Shown: in pieces, positions 1 through 8,900 of the stretch
Layout of the letters: every line of letters starts with the position of its first letter
Position numbering within the stretch: position 1 is the first letter of the stretch
The notes under the pieces: model-generated
Seen by the model: only the letters and a program-made list of their open reading frames with translations
The model's database searches: none
Told to the model about the DNA's origin: nothing
Assembly: GCF_033441515.1 (NCBI RefSeq)
Contig: NZ_JAWQJT010000004.1
Location: forward strand, 186,001 to 250,000
Length of the DNA: 64,000 nucleotides
Reading direction: 5' to 3'
Source of the DNA: Amycolatopsis solani
GTDB taxonomy: Bacteria; Actinomycetota; Actinomycetes; Mycobacteriales; Pseudonocardiaceae
Translations under genes and position numbers: made by a program

Positions 1-1471
1 GCATCTGGGACATCCGGATGAGGTTGATCAGGCCGGTGACCTCCTTCTTCACCCCCGCCAGGCCGACCAGCGACTCCAATTCGCCGAGCGGGCCGTCGAG
101 CACCTCGCCCGACGCGTCGCCGGCGCCGGGCTCGGGTGCCGCCGGCGACACCTCGGGCTCGACGGGCGTCGCGCCGTCGGTCTCGCATTCGGTGAGCGTG
201 ACGTTCGCGCCGTCTTCGGCCGAGATGCCGTCGCGCACGCGACAGCGCGACGCGGTGAGCGTGGCGCCGGGTGCGACCACGACCTCGTCGGCGATCTCGC
301 AGTCCTGCAGCTCCGCCGTGGCGGTGATCCGGAACCCGCTGCCCCGCACGTGGAGATCGGTCCCGTTCAGCCACGACGATTCGGTGACCTCGACGGCGAT
401 CTCGCGTCCGGTCTCGACCGACGCGTCCATCAGGTCCAGCCGGGACTGTCCGGAAAGGACGATGCCCCGGCCGGCGAGCCGGAGCCCGGCGATGCGGACC
501 TTCGCGTCGGCGGTGGCGAGCACGCCGGTCCGGGACGCGTCCCGCACGGTCGCGCGTTCGAAGTTCGGCGCGGCCTCGCCGTCGGCCAAGATCACGACCT
601 GCGATTCCTCGAACGTGCAGTCCACGAAGTGCGGCGACGCGTTGCCGGTGACCTGCACGGCGTTGCGCTCCGCACCGGCGAACACGCATTCGCGCAGCAC
701 CGGCGCGGCCGACGCGGCGACGTGCACGGCCTGCATCGGCGCCGCCAGGAACCGGGAGTCCACAACGGACACCCGGCCTTCAGAAGTCAGGTACAGGTCG
801 ACGTTCGCGCTGTCGCGCACGGTCAGGCCGGTGATGGTGGCCCGGCCCTGCTGCTCGACGACCATCGCCGGCTTCTCGGCGCCGGTGATCTCGCACTGCT
901 CGACCACGGCGACGGCCTCGCCGTTGACGCACACGCCGTTGCCCTTCGGCTGCCGGACGGCGCACCGGCGCAGCACGACCGAGCCGACCTCCGCGACGAC
1001 GACGCCCGAGGACGCCGTGCCGGCGATTTCGGTGTCCTCGATGGTGCTCTGCGCCGGCGACGCGATGACGATCCCGGCCCCGGCGGTGCTGGTCACCGCG
1101 CAGCCGCGCAGGGCGAGGGAGCCTTGGAGGCGGGCGAGGAGCGTCGCCCAGGAGGCGCCGGTGACGCGGCAGCCGTCGAGGGCGGCCTCGCCGCGGACGA
1201 CGTCGACCGCGACGAGCTTGCCGTCCTGCCCGGTGAGGGTGAAGCCGCGCAGCTGGACGGCTTCGGCGTTGGCCACCAGGACGCTGCCTTCGCGCGCGAC
1301 GATCTCGACGTCGCCCTCCGCGACCAGCGAGACCATGCGGTCGACGACGAGGTTCTCCTCGTAGCGTCCGGAGTGGACGGTGATCGTGGCGCCGGGCTGA
1401 GCCAGTGCGAGCGCGGCACCGATCGTGGGGTGGCCGCCTTCGCCGCCGACCGTGAGCACCTGTCGGTTCAT
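1..1471 (-). CDS. Right-handed beta-helix protein with the start of an EccA-like AAA+ ATPase domain (partial, C-terminus off the window)
   Basis: Reading from an ATG at 1471 the frame stays open to the window edge (490 codons). The first ~440 residues are a regular succession of short strands of the type 'V...C.ITG', 'AV.V.GNA.P...C.F', typical of pectate-lyase-like parallel beta-helix (NosD/beta_helix) folds. After an acidic Pro/Gly linker the last residues read ELESLVGLAGVKKEV then LINLIRMSQM, which matches the helix before the nucleotide site in CbbX/SpoVK/EccA AAA+ ATPases. EccA is the cytosolic ATPase of mycobacterial ESX systems, usually with a TPR N-terminus; here the TPR appears replaced by a beta-helix. 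It is the last visible gene of the ESX-like operon. The Walker motifs would lie left of position 1, so the ATPase call is inference from about 25 residues. Confidence 0.75.
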   Translation of the reverse strand, partial: MNRQVLTVGGEGGHPTIGAALALAQPGATITVHSGRYEENLVVDRMVSLVAEGDVEIVAREGSVLVANAEAVQLRGFTLTGQDGKLVAVDVVRGEAALDGCRVTGASWATLLARLQGSLALRGCAVTSTAGAGIVIASPAQSTIEDTEIAGTASSGVVVAEVGSVVLRRCAVRQPKGNGVCVNGEAVAVVEQCEITGAEKPAMVVEQQGRATITGLTVRDSANVDLYLTSEGRVSVVDSRFLAAPMQAVHVAASAAPVLRECVFAGAERNAVQVTGNASPHFVDCTFEESQVVILADGEAAPNFERATVRDASRTGVLATADAKVRIAGLRLAGRGIVLSGQSRLDLMDASVETGREIAVEVTESSWLNGTDLHVRGSGFRITATAELQDCEIADEVVVAPGATLTASRCRVRDGISAEDGANVTLTECETDGATPVEPEVSPAAPEPGAGDASGEVLDGPLGELESLVGLAGVKKEVTGLINLIRMSQM

Positions 1472-1487
1472 CAGTTCCGCCTCTCCC

Positions 1488-4271
1488 TCACACCAGCCCC
1501 GGCACGACGCCGAACCGCGCGGCGGCCGCCGTCGCGATCGGTGTGCGGCCGTCCGTCTCGGCCCACGTCTCGAGTTCGCGCCGCAGCGACTCGAGCGCCA
1601 GTTCGTCGAGCGAGATCCGGTCGGCGGCGACCCGGCCGGTCTCGTCCACCTCGCTCACGGTCAGTTCCCGCAGCAGCACCAGGCCGCGTTCGGTGCCGGT
1701 GGGTTCGGTGATTTCGAGGATCTTGAAGCTGGTGCCCGGCACGAAGAGCGCGCGGTTGGCGACGCTGTCGTCCGGTTCCAGCAGCTTCGTCCGGCGGGCG
1801 GTGACCGACCAGACGAGGATGTCGGTGTCACCGTCCGATGTGGACATCGGGGTGGTCGTGGTGTGCAGGAAACCCCACTCGGTGAGCACTTTCCGGGTCC
1901 GGTAGAGCGCCCACTGCGCGGCGGTCGGGCTGGTCGTGAAGCTCGCGGGCCCCCGGTGCGAGGGCAGCCGCCCGAGCCCGGCGACGACGCAGCGCGCGAT
2001 CGGCACGTGCGGCCCGCTGCGCCCGGCCCGCAGCCCGGCGTCGACGGCCGCGCCCTTGGCCGAGAGGTAGAGCTGCACGGCGACGGCATCGGTGAGCACA
2101 TCGGCCGGCGACGCGGCGAGCGCACCCTGGAAACCGGGGTGTTCGGAGAGGATCCGCGCGGCGGCGTTGGACATCAGGCCGTATTCGGCGCCGAGGGACT
2201 TGCGAAGCCACTCGCGTTCCTTGTCGACTCCGCGCTGGGGCACGAGGGCGGCGGCTTCGGCGGCGGGGGTGGGCTGCAGCCGGGCTTGGCTGGTACCGCC
2301 GCCCGCGACCTCGAGGGGCGAGGCCGCGGACGGCGGGGTCTCGGGGGTGCTCGCGTCTTGGCTGGTTGGGGGCTTCGCCGCGGGGGCGGGCGGGACCGTC
2401 GGCGGGGGTGCGGAGACGGCACTTGCGGGCGCGCCGGCGTGCGGAATCGCCGGGCCGGGATTCACCTCGGCCGAACCGGCGAGCGGCACGGCCGGCGGGG
2501 GCGTGGGAACGGCACCCGCACCGCCGGGCGCATTCGCCGGGCCGGGGCCGGCACCATCCGGACCACCGACGACACCGGCCGGCGGCACCGCCGGCGGCGG
2601 CGTAGGAACAGCACCACCGTCCGCCGGCGGAGCCTCCAGAGGCCGGGGCGTGGTCTCGCCGGCCGGAAGATCCGTCGCCGTGCTCCCGGTGACCTCGGAC
2701 GGCGGCACCGCACCCCCCGAAACCGCCGTACCCGCCGCCCGGAGGCCCGCGGGCGGGACCGCTGGTGGCGGGAGCGGGACCGCCGGAGCTTCGGGCCGCG
2801 CGGTGGCGGCGGTGCCGGAGTCCACCCGGGCGGGCGGCGTGGTGACCGGCCCGTCGGAAACCGTCGCGACGCCCAGCTCCGCGCCAGCCGGAGCGACCCG
2901 CGCCGGAGCGGCCGTCGTGATCGTGACCGGCGACGAAGCGACCACCGCACCCGGGTCCAACCGCTCCGAGATGGTCTTCAGCGGCGGGGCCTCGAGCTGG
3001 GCCTGCGCGCGCCGCGGGGTCGCCGCCCTGGCTCGCTCCGCCAGCAGTGCCGATGCCGGGAGGATGCGGCTGAGGCGGCGGGTGTGGTCGTCGAGCCGGG
3101 CCAGGACGTCCTCGGCCAGGAAGCGCATGCGCTCGACCGCGTCGGACGGGGCGTCGTAGGTCAGGTTGTGCACCGTCGTGTCCAGCGTGACCCCGCGCAG
3201 CGCCTCCGCGGTCGGGCCGGCCGACGGCGGGCGCAGCAGGAGACCCGACTGGACGACCTCCAGCACCGCGTCCGGGGAGTACCAGTACACCGCGGGCTCG
3301 AGCTCCTTCAGCCCGGAGATCGGCGAGCGGTGGTCCAGCACCCGCGGCAGCGGCTGCCCCGGGACGTACGCCAGTTCGCGAACGAACGGTGCCCAGCCGA
3401 GGCTGCCGTCGTACCGCACCGTCCACACGTCGAGGTCGTGCGGGGTCCCGATCGGGATTCCGCTGTAGCACCCGATCTCGCGGTCCAGCAGATCCGCCAG
3501 CGCCTGCCCGAGCGTCTTCCCGGCGGGCACCGACATCGGGCCGTACTGGACGAAGCGGGCCTGGTGGCGCACGGGCTCCGGCAGGCGCATCCACAGCCGC
3601 GCCGCGTCGTCCATCGTCAGGGGCGGGCAGCCCGGGCAGCCGAGGACGATCGTCATCGTGTCCGGCAGCGCCGGCAGGCCGCGGATCAGCGCCGAGCGGT
3701 GGTGACCGAGCCGGCGGTCGACGCCCACCGGGCGGATCCAGAGACCGCCCGGCAACGGCTCGGCCACGCCGCGCGAGCTCGTCGACGTCAGCTCGGACGT
3801 GACGCCCGAATCCCAGGAGGGACGCGGGAAGCGCTTCGCCTCCCACTTCGGCGGCCGGCCCGGCTGGAACCGGACCCAGCCACTGCCGCGTCCACTGTGG
3901 ACGAACAGGGCGCCGCCGGCGCTGGGGATCACCGAACCGTCCGGGGCGAGCACCGGACGGCCGATCCGCTCGGCCAGCCACTGGCCGGCCAGTGCCGACG
4001 TCTCGCGCGAGCGCCCGCCGATGACCAGGCGCACCCCGCGACGGCGCCGCGGCAGTGCCTTTGCCACCGACTCCCACAACGAGATCGGCGAATCCACCGG
4101 CAGGTCGACCACGACGAGGTCGTGCTCGGCGTCGGCGGCGACGCCCAGCGCGAGCGCCTGCGCCTCCTCCGTCATGCCGGTGGCGGGGTGCACGACCAGC
4201 GCGTTGCCGACCGTCTGCCGGCTCAGGTCGGTGTCCGGGCCGCCGCGGCGGCGCGTCAGCGAGAGATCCAT
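1488..4271 (-). CDS. Large proline-rich ESX-locus protein with a degenerate ADP-ribosyltransferase-like C-terminal domain
   Basis: 927 residues, cytosolic by composition (no signal or membrane segment). Residues 1-400 form a folded region with motifs such as SAGGALFVHSGRGSGW that I do not recognise with certainty. Residues ~425-670 are a low-complexity Pro/Ala/Gly linker. Residues ~690-927 look like an ADP-ribosyltransferase (R-S-E) fold: SHRG (~775), GFLHTTTTP (~803) where the STS motif should be, and ALFVPGTSFKIL (~845) followed by GLVLLREL, matching the usual 'E.E(V)LFPPGTRF.VL...VLREL' end. The catalytic glutamates before the PGT motif are replaced (NRAL), so activity is doubtful. It sits 13 nt after the mini-EccB gene and 17 nt before the beta-helix gene. 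Family knowledge: ART domains are common in exported polymorphic toxins; the role here is unknown. Confidence 0.7.
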   Translation of the reverse strand: MDLSLTRRRGGPDTDLSRQTVGNALVVHPATGMTEEAQALALGVAADAEHDLVVVDLPVDSPISLWESVAKALPRRRRGVRLVIGGRSRETSALAGQWLAERIGRPVLAPDGSVIPSAGGALFVHSGRGSGWVRFQPGRPPKWEAKRFPRPSWDSGVTSELTSTSSRGVAEPLPGGLWIRPVGVDRRLGHHRSALIRGLPALPDTMTIVLGCPGCPPLTMDDAARLWMRLPEPVRHQARFVQYGPMSVPAGKTLGQALADLLDREIGCYSGIPIGTPHDLDVWTVRYDGSLGWAPFVRELAYVPGQPLPRVLDHRSPISGLKELEPAVYWYSPDAVLEVVQSGLLLRPPSAGPTAEALRGVTLDTTVHNLTYDAPSDAVERMRFLAEDVLARLDDHTRRLSRILPASALLAERARAATPRRAQAQLEAPPLKTISERLDPGAVVASSPVTITTAAPARVAPAGAELGVATVSDGPVTTPPARVDSGTAATARPEAPAVPLPPPAVPPAGLRAAGTAVSGGAVPPSEVTGSTATDLPAGETTPRPLEAPPADGGAVPTPPPAVPPAGVVGGPDGAGPGPANAPGGAGAVPTPPPAVPLAGSAEVNPGPAIPHAGAPASAVSAPPPTVPPAPAAKPPTSQDASTPETPPSAASPLEVAGGGTSQARLQPTPAAEAAALVPQRGVDKEREWLRKSLGAEYGLMSNAAARILSEHPGFQGALAASPADVLTDAVAVQLYLSAKGAAVDAGLRAGRSGPHVPIARCVVAGLGRLPSHRGPASFTTSPTAAQWALYRTRKVLTEWGFLHTTTTPMSTSDGDTDILVWSVTARRTKLLEPDDSVANRALFVPGTSFKILEITEPTGTERGLVLLRELTVSEVDETGRVAADRISLDELALESLRRELETWAETDGRTPIATAAAARFGVVPGLV

Positions 4272-4284
4272 GGTGACTCCCCGA

Positions 4285-4524
4285 TCAGACTCGGCGGACC
4301 GGCGGCGGCGCCTGGACGGCGTGCCCGGTGTGGTGGGCGATCAGGCCGAACACGAAGAACCCCAGCACGATGAGCACGGCCAGCGCCGCGCCGACCAGCA
4401 GGCCGGTCCAGGTGCGCTTGGCGGGCACGTCGAGGTGGCTCGCGTCGCCGAGCACGAGGGCCGAGGTCATCCGTCCGATGAGGAATGAATACGCCTCGAC
4501 GTGGTCTTTCTGCGTCTGCACCAT
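4285..4524 (-). CDS. Mini-EccB: EccB N-terminal segment with one membrane helix
   Basis: 79 residues. The start MVQTQKDHVEAYSFL...TSALVLGDASHLDVP strongly resembles the cytosolic N-terminus of EccB proteins (the '(P)TQKDQVQA(Y/H).F...R..SALV' pattern), followed by one hydrophobic helix (~45-65, GLLVGAALAVLIVLGFFVF). The protein then stops, so the large periplasmic R-repeat domain of a normal EccB (~450-500 residues) is missing. It lies 4 nt downstream of eccD. EccB normally anchors the ESX core complex from the periplasmic side. Either this is a natural reduced EccB or a truncation; no periplasmic EccB sequence is seen in the following 300 bp. Confidence 0.75.
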   Translation of the reverse strand: MVQTQKDHVEAYSFLIGRMTSALVLGDASHLDVPAKRTWTGLLVGAALAVLIVLGFFVFGLIAHHTGHAVQAPPPVRRV

Positions 4525-4528
4525 GGTT

Positions 4529-5917
4529 TCAGCCCGTCAGTCCGATGGCCCACGCGTACGTCCCGAACAGCTGCAGCAGGATCGGGAGGATCGCGACGGC
4601 GCTCAGCGTCTCCAGCCAGTTGGCCAGATGCCCCCAGATCGGCAGCAGACGCCGCGGCGGGGGCCGCAGCATGGCCAGCACCAGCAGGAAGAACACCAGC
4701 ACCACGCCCGCCGCGGACGCCCCTCGCCAGTCCGGGGCCAGCGGCTCGATCAGCGAAAACGCCAGCAGCACCAGGCCGAGCGCACCGGCGACGGCCAGCG
4801 GCACCCGCTGCCACACGCCCAGCAGGCTGCGGGACCGCATCAGCACGGCCGCGGCGAGCAGCCCGGCGAGGATGCCCGGGAACAGGCCCTGGCCGACCAG
4901 GAACGGGAAGCAGCAGGCGAACACGACCGCCGAGGTGACACAGGCGATCGTCAGGTACCCATCGGCGTACGCGGTCTGCGTGACCATCTTCTCCGCCGGT
5001 GCGGGCTCGATGTCGTACTGCAGCTCGTCGGCCGTGCGCGGCAGCTGCGGGCCGCGGATGCGGGCGAACCGGATGCCGATCCGCGGCGCGAACACCAGCA
5101 GTCCGATGAGGACGGCCGACACCAATGCGGCCGACTGCACCGGGGAGAACTCCGGGCCGTGGTGCAGCCACAGCGTCACCGCGCCGGCGCCGCCCAGTGC
5201 CACGACGGTCCCGAACGGGACGAACGGCGTGACCCGCGCCCACGCGGCCCGGCCGCCCAGCATCGCCCCACCCGCCAGGCCGAAGGCGAGGCAGCCGGAC
5301 AGCAGCGGCGCGGTCTGCAGGTCGAACGCCGGCCCGAGGCCCGCGACGGCGACCGAGCCCGCCACGAACGCGAACCCGCACCCGCCCAGGCCCAGCAGCG
5401 TGATCAACGCCGTGTCGTCGGACCGCACCCCCGAGCCGATCGCCGCGACCAGCAGGCCCAGCGCCACGACCGCGCAGCCGATGGCCGACAGGCCCGTCGC
5501 GCCCGGGTAGAGCAGCACCCGGGCCAGCACCAGCAGGCCCGCGATGGCGAAGCCGAGGAACAGGAACCGGTTGAACTCGGGCTTCCAGCGGCCGGACTGG
5601 CGGCTGACGGCGGTGGCCATGCCGTCGGCGATGTCGTCGAAGTCCAGCTCCGGCAACGGGTCCAGCCGGGGGCGGAGGTGGAACTCCTCCCCCTCCTTCC
5701 AGTCCAGCGACTCCGGCGTGCCCGCCGGGTCGAGCGGCGCCTCGCCGAGGCGCTGCAGGACCCACGAGTCGCCGGCGTCTTCGTGGCCGCCGGTGTGCCG
5801 CAGCAGCACCGGCAGCAGGCTCATCACCGGAACACCCATCGGCACGGCCAGGTCGGCGCGGCCCTGCGGGCCGTGCACGGTGATCCGGCACAGCTCGCCC
5901 TGCTGCATGGCGGTCAA
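4529..5917 (-). CDS. eccD: Type VII secretion membrane channel protein EccD
   Basis: 462 residues. Residues ~5-85 form the ubiquitin-like (YukD) domain seen at the N-terminus of EccD (LCRITVHGPQGRADLAVP ... VLQRLGEAPLDP), followed by a cytosolic linker and about eleven hydrophobic helices from ~125 to the C-terminus. EccD is the multi-pass subunit of the ESX inner-membrane channel and packs beside EccC. I choose the TTG at 5917 because it overlaps the eccC stop as TTGA, a coupled junction, with AGGGAG upstream; an ATG at 5908 is the alternative. Confidence in function is high. Confidence 0.9.
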   Translation of the reverse strand: MTAMQQGELCRITVHGPQGRADLAVPMGVPVMSLLPVLLRHTGGHEDAGDSWVLQRLGEAPLDPAGTPESLDWKEGEEFHLRPRLDPLPELDFDDIADGMATAVSRQSGRWKPEFNRFLFLGFAIAGLLVLARVLLYPGATGLSAIGCAVVALGLLVAAIGSGVRSDDTALITLLGLGGCGFAFVAGSVAVAGLGPAFDLQTAPLLSGCLAFGLAGGAMLGGRAAWARVTPFVPFGTVVALGGAGAVTLWLHHGPEFSPVQSAALVSAVLIGLLVFAPRIGIRFARIRGPQLPRTADELQYDIEPAPAEKMVTQTAYADGYLTIACVTSAVVFACCFPFLVGQGLFPGILAGLLAAAVLMRSRSLLGVWQRVPLAVAGALGLVLLAFSLIEPLAPDWRGASAAGVVLVFFLLVLAMLRPPPRRLLPIWGHLANWLETLSAVAILPILLQLFGTYAWAIGLTG

Positions 5918-8900
5918 CGTCCGCTCCCTTCGAGAGTGCCGAACCCGCTGCCGACGAGCTGGTCGGGACCGGGGACGAACCCGGTCTGGACGAGCTTCAC
6001 GCCGCGGCGGGTGACGAGCTGGGCCCGGCCGGCCGGCAGCTTGCGCGGCGCGGCCTCGCCGAGGAACTTGCCTTCCTCCTTGGGGTAGGAGAAGACGACA
6101 CCGGGGCTGCCCAGCTCCCAGAGCCGGCGCAGGACCGGGTCGCTCAGCGCCCGCATGGCGCCCGACGTGCTGCGCGCGACGACCAGGTGCATGCCGATGT
6201 AGGCACCTTGGGCGAGCAGGGACAGCAGCGGTTCGAGCGGCGAGCCCATGCCGCCGGTCAGCAGCTGGTAGTCGTCGACGACGAGGAACAGCCGCGGCCC
6301 GGTCCACCAGTCGCGGCGCTTGAGCCGGTCGGCGGTGACGCTCTGGTCCGGCACCCGCGGCGAGAGCGAAACGCCGGTCTGGTTCGCCAGCTCCTGCAGG
6401 GCCTCGGTCGTCGTCGCGTAGCCGACGCGGTAGGCCTCGGGCACCTCGGCGTCGAGCTGGCGGCTCGGGTCGGCGAGCACGATCTTCGCCTCGCCGGGCC
6501 CGTAGCGGGCGGTGACCGAACGCAGGACCAGCCGCAGCAGGTTGGTCTTGCCGGTCTCGTTGTCGCCGAACACCAGCAGGTGCGGGGTGGCGCGGAAGTC
6601 GTGCCACACCGGCAGCAGCCGCTGCTCGTCCTGGCCGAGGGCCAGCCGCAGGTCGCCGTCGGGCCGGGGCAGCTCGGACAGCGGCAACGTCGAGGGCAGC
6701 AGCCGCACCGCGGGCGCGCGGCGGCCCGGCCAGAACGTGTGCACTTCTTCGGCGACGGCCTTGGTCGCCGCGGCGAGGTCGTCGGTGGCGGCGCTGCCGT
6801 CCATCCGGGGCAGCCCGGCGAGGAAGTGCAGGCCGTCCGGGGTCAGGCCGCGGCCCGGCTGGCTCGGCACGGTCTTGGCCTTGCGGGAGCCGATCTCCGA
6901 CTCCATCGGGTCGCCGAGGCGCAGCTCGAACCGGGTCTGCAGCAGGTCGCGCAGGTAGGGGCGGATCTCCGACCAGCGGGTCGAGGCGACGACGACGTGG
7001 ATGCCGAACGACAGGCCGCGCGAAGCCAGCTCGCCGATCTTCTGCTCCAGCTCGGCGTAGTCGTTCTTGAGCGAGTACCAGCCGTCGACGACCAGGAAGA
7101 CGTCCCCGAACGCGTCGTCGACCTGGCCGGCGCGACGCAGGCGGCGGTAGACGTCCATCGACTCGACCCCGCGCTCGGAGAAGATGTTCTCGCGGTGCTC
7201 CATGATCTGCGAGATCTCTTCGATGGTCCGCACGACGCGGTCGCGTTCGAGGCGGGTGGCGACCGAGCCCACGTGCGGCAGGCCGCTGATCGACATGATG
7301 CCGCCGCCGCCGAAGTCCAGCCCGTAGAACTGGACCTCCTCCGGCGTGTGCGTCATGGCCAAGGCCAGCACCAGGGTCCGCAGCAGGGTCGACTTGCCGG
7401 TCTGCGGGCCGCCGACGACCGCCACGTGCCCGGCCGCGCCGGACAGGTCGGCCGTCAGCAGCTCGCGGACCTGCTCGAACGGCCGGTCGATCATGCCCAG
7501 CGGCACGCGCAGCCTGCCCAGCTGGGCCGGGTCCTGGACGCTCATGCCGCGCACGGCGTCCGGCAGGACGCCCGGCAGCAGCGCGTCGAGGCTGGGCGAG
7601 TCGGCCAGCGGCGGCAGCCACACCTGGCGCGCCGCCGGGCCCGCGCCGGCCAGCCGCTCGACGAAGGCGTCCGCCAGGGTCGGGCCACTCGGGGCGGTTT
7701 CGAGAACTTCCTGAGCCGTCTTCTCGGTCTTCGTGTCGGGTTCGTCGTCGCGGACGATGTACCGGGTCGGGCGGGTCCGGGTGAAGAACGGGACGACCTC
7801 GGCGCTCGCGCGGGCGACGTCGCTCGCGCCGTCCCCGCTGCCGGCCGGGACCGGCCCGGAGACGTACGCGGCCTTGAAGCGCACCAGGTTCGTCGTGTCG
7901 ATCTTGAGGTAGCCGTTGCCCGGTTCGGACGGCAGCTCGTACGCGCTGCCGACGCCGATGACGCTGCGGGACTCCATCGAGGAGAACGTCCGCAGCGCGA
8001 TCCGGTACGACAGGTGGCCTTCGACGCGGTGGATGCGGCCCTCGTCCAGCCGCTGCGAGGCGAGCAGCAGGTGCACGCCGAGGCTGCGGCCCAGCCGGCC
8101 GACCGAGACGAACAGCTCCATGAACTCCGGCTTCGCGCTCAGCAGCTCGGAGAACTCGTCGACGACCAGGAAGAGCGTCGGCATCGGCGCCAGCTGCTCG
8201 CCGGCCGCGCGGGCCTTCTCGTACTCGAACAGCGACGGGTGCCCGCTCGCGCGCAGCTGCTCCTGGCGGCGCACCATCTCGCCGTTGAGGGAGTCCTGCA
8301 TCCGGTCGACCAGCGGGAGCTCGTCGGCGAGGTTGGTGATCATCGCCGAGGTGTGCGGCAGCCGGTCCATGCCGAGGAACGTCGCGCCGCCCTTGAAGTC
8401 GACGAGGACGAAGTTGAGGATCTCCGACGAATGCGTCGCGGCCAGGCCGAGGACCAGCGTGCGCAGCAGCTCGGACTTGCCCGAGCCGGTGGCGCCGATG
8501 AGCATGCCGTGCGGGCCCATGCCGCCCTGCGCGGACTCCTTGAGGTCCAGCTCGACGATCTCGCCGTCTTCCGTGACGCCGATGGGGACCGACATCCGCG
8601 CCCGCTGCACCGCGCGGGGGCGCCACTGCGCGGGGATGTCGAAGCTGTGGACGTCGCGGATGCCCAGCAGCGCCGTGAGGCCGAAGTCGCTCTCGAGCGG
8701 CTGCTCGGCGATCTCCAGGGTGCCGCTGGTGCGCTTCGGCGACAGCAGCCGGGCCAGGCCCTCGACCTGCGTCACGGACAGCTCGTCGCGGACCGCGGAC
8801 CCGACCGCGGTGCCCGCCGGGAACTCGACGCGATCGTCCTTTGTGGTCAGCCGCAGCACCTTGGGGCCGCCGGGAAGCGCGCCGGTGACGTCGAGCAGGA

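Noticed and set aside
1425..4373. 982-residue plus-strand open frame
   Set aside because: It lies opposite the Pro-rich ESX gene and mini-EccB; composition is Arg/Gly/His-rich without any motif, a common G+C-driven antisense artefact.
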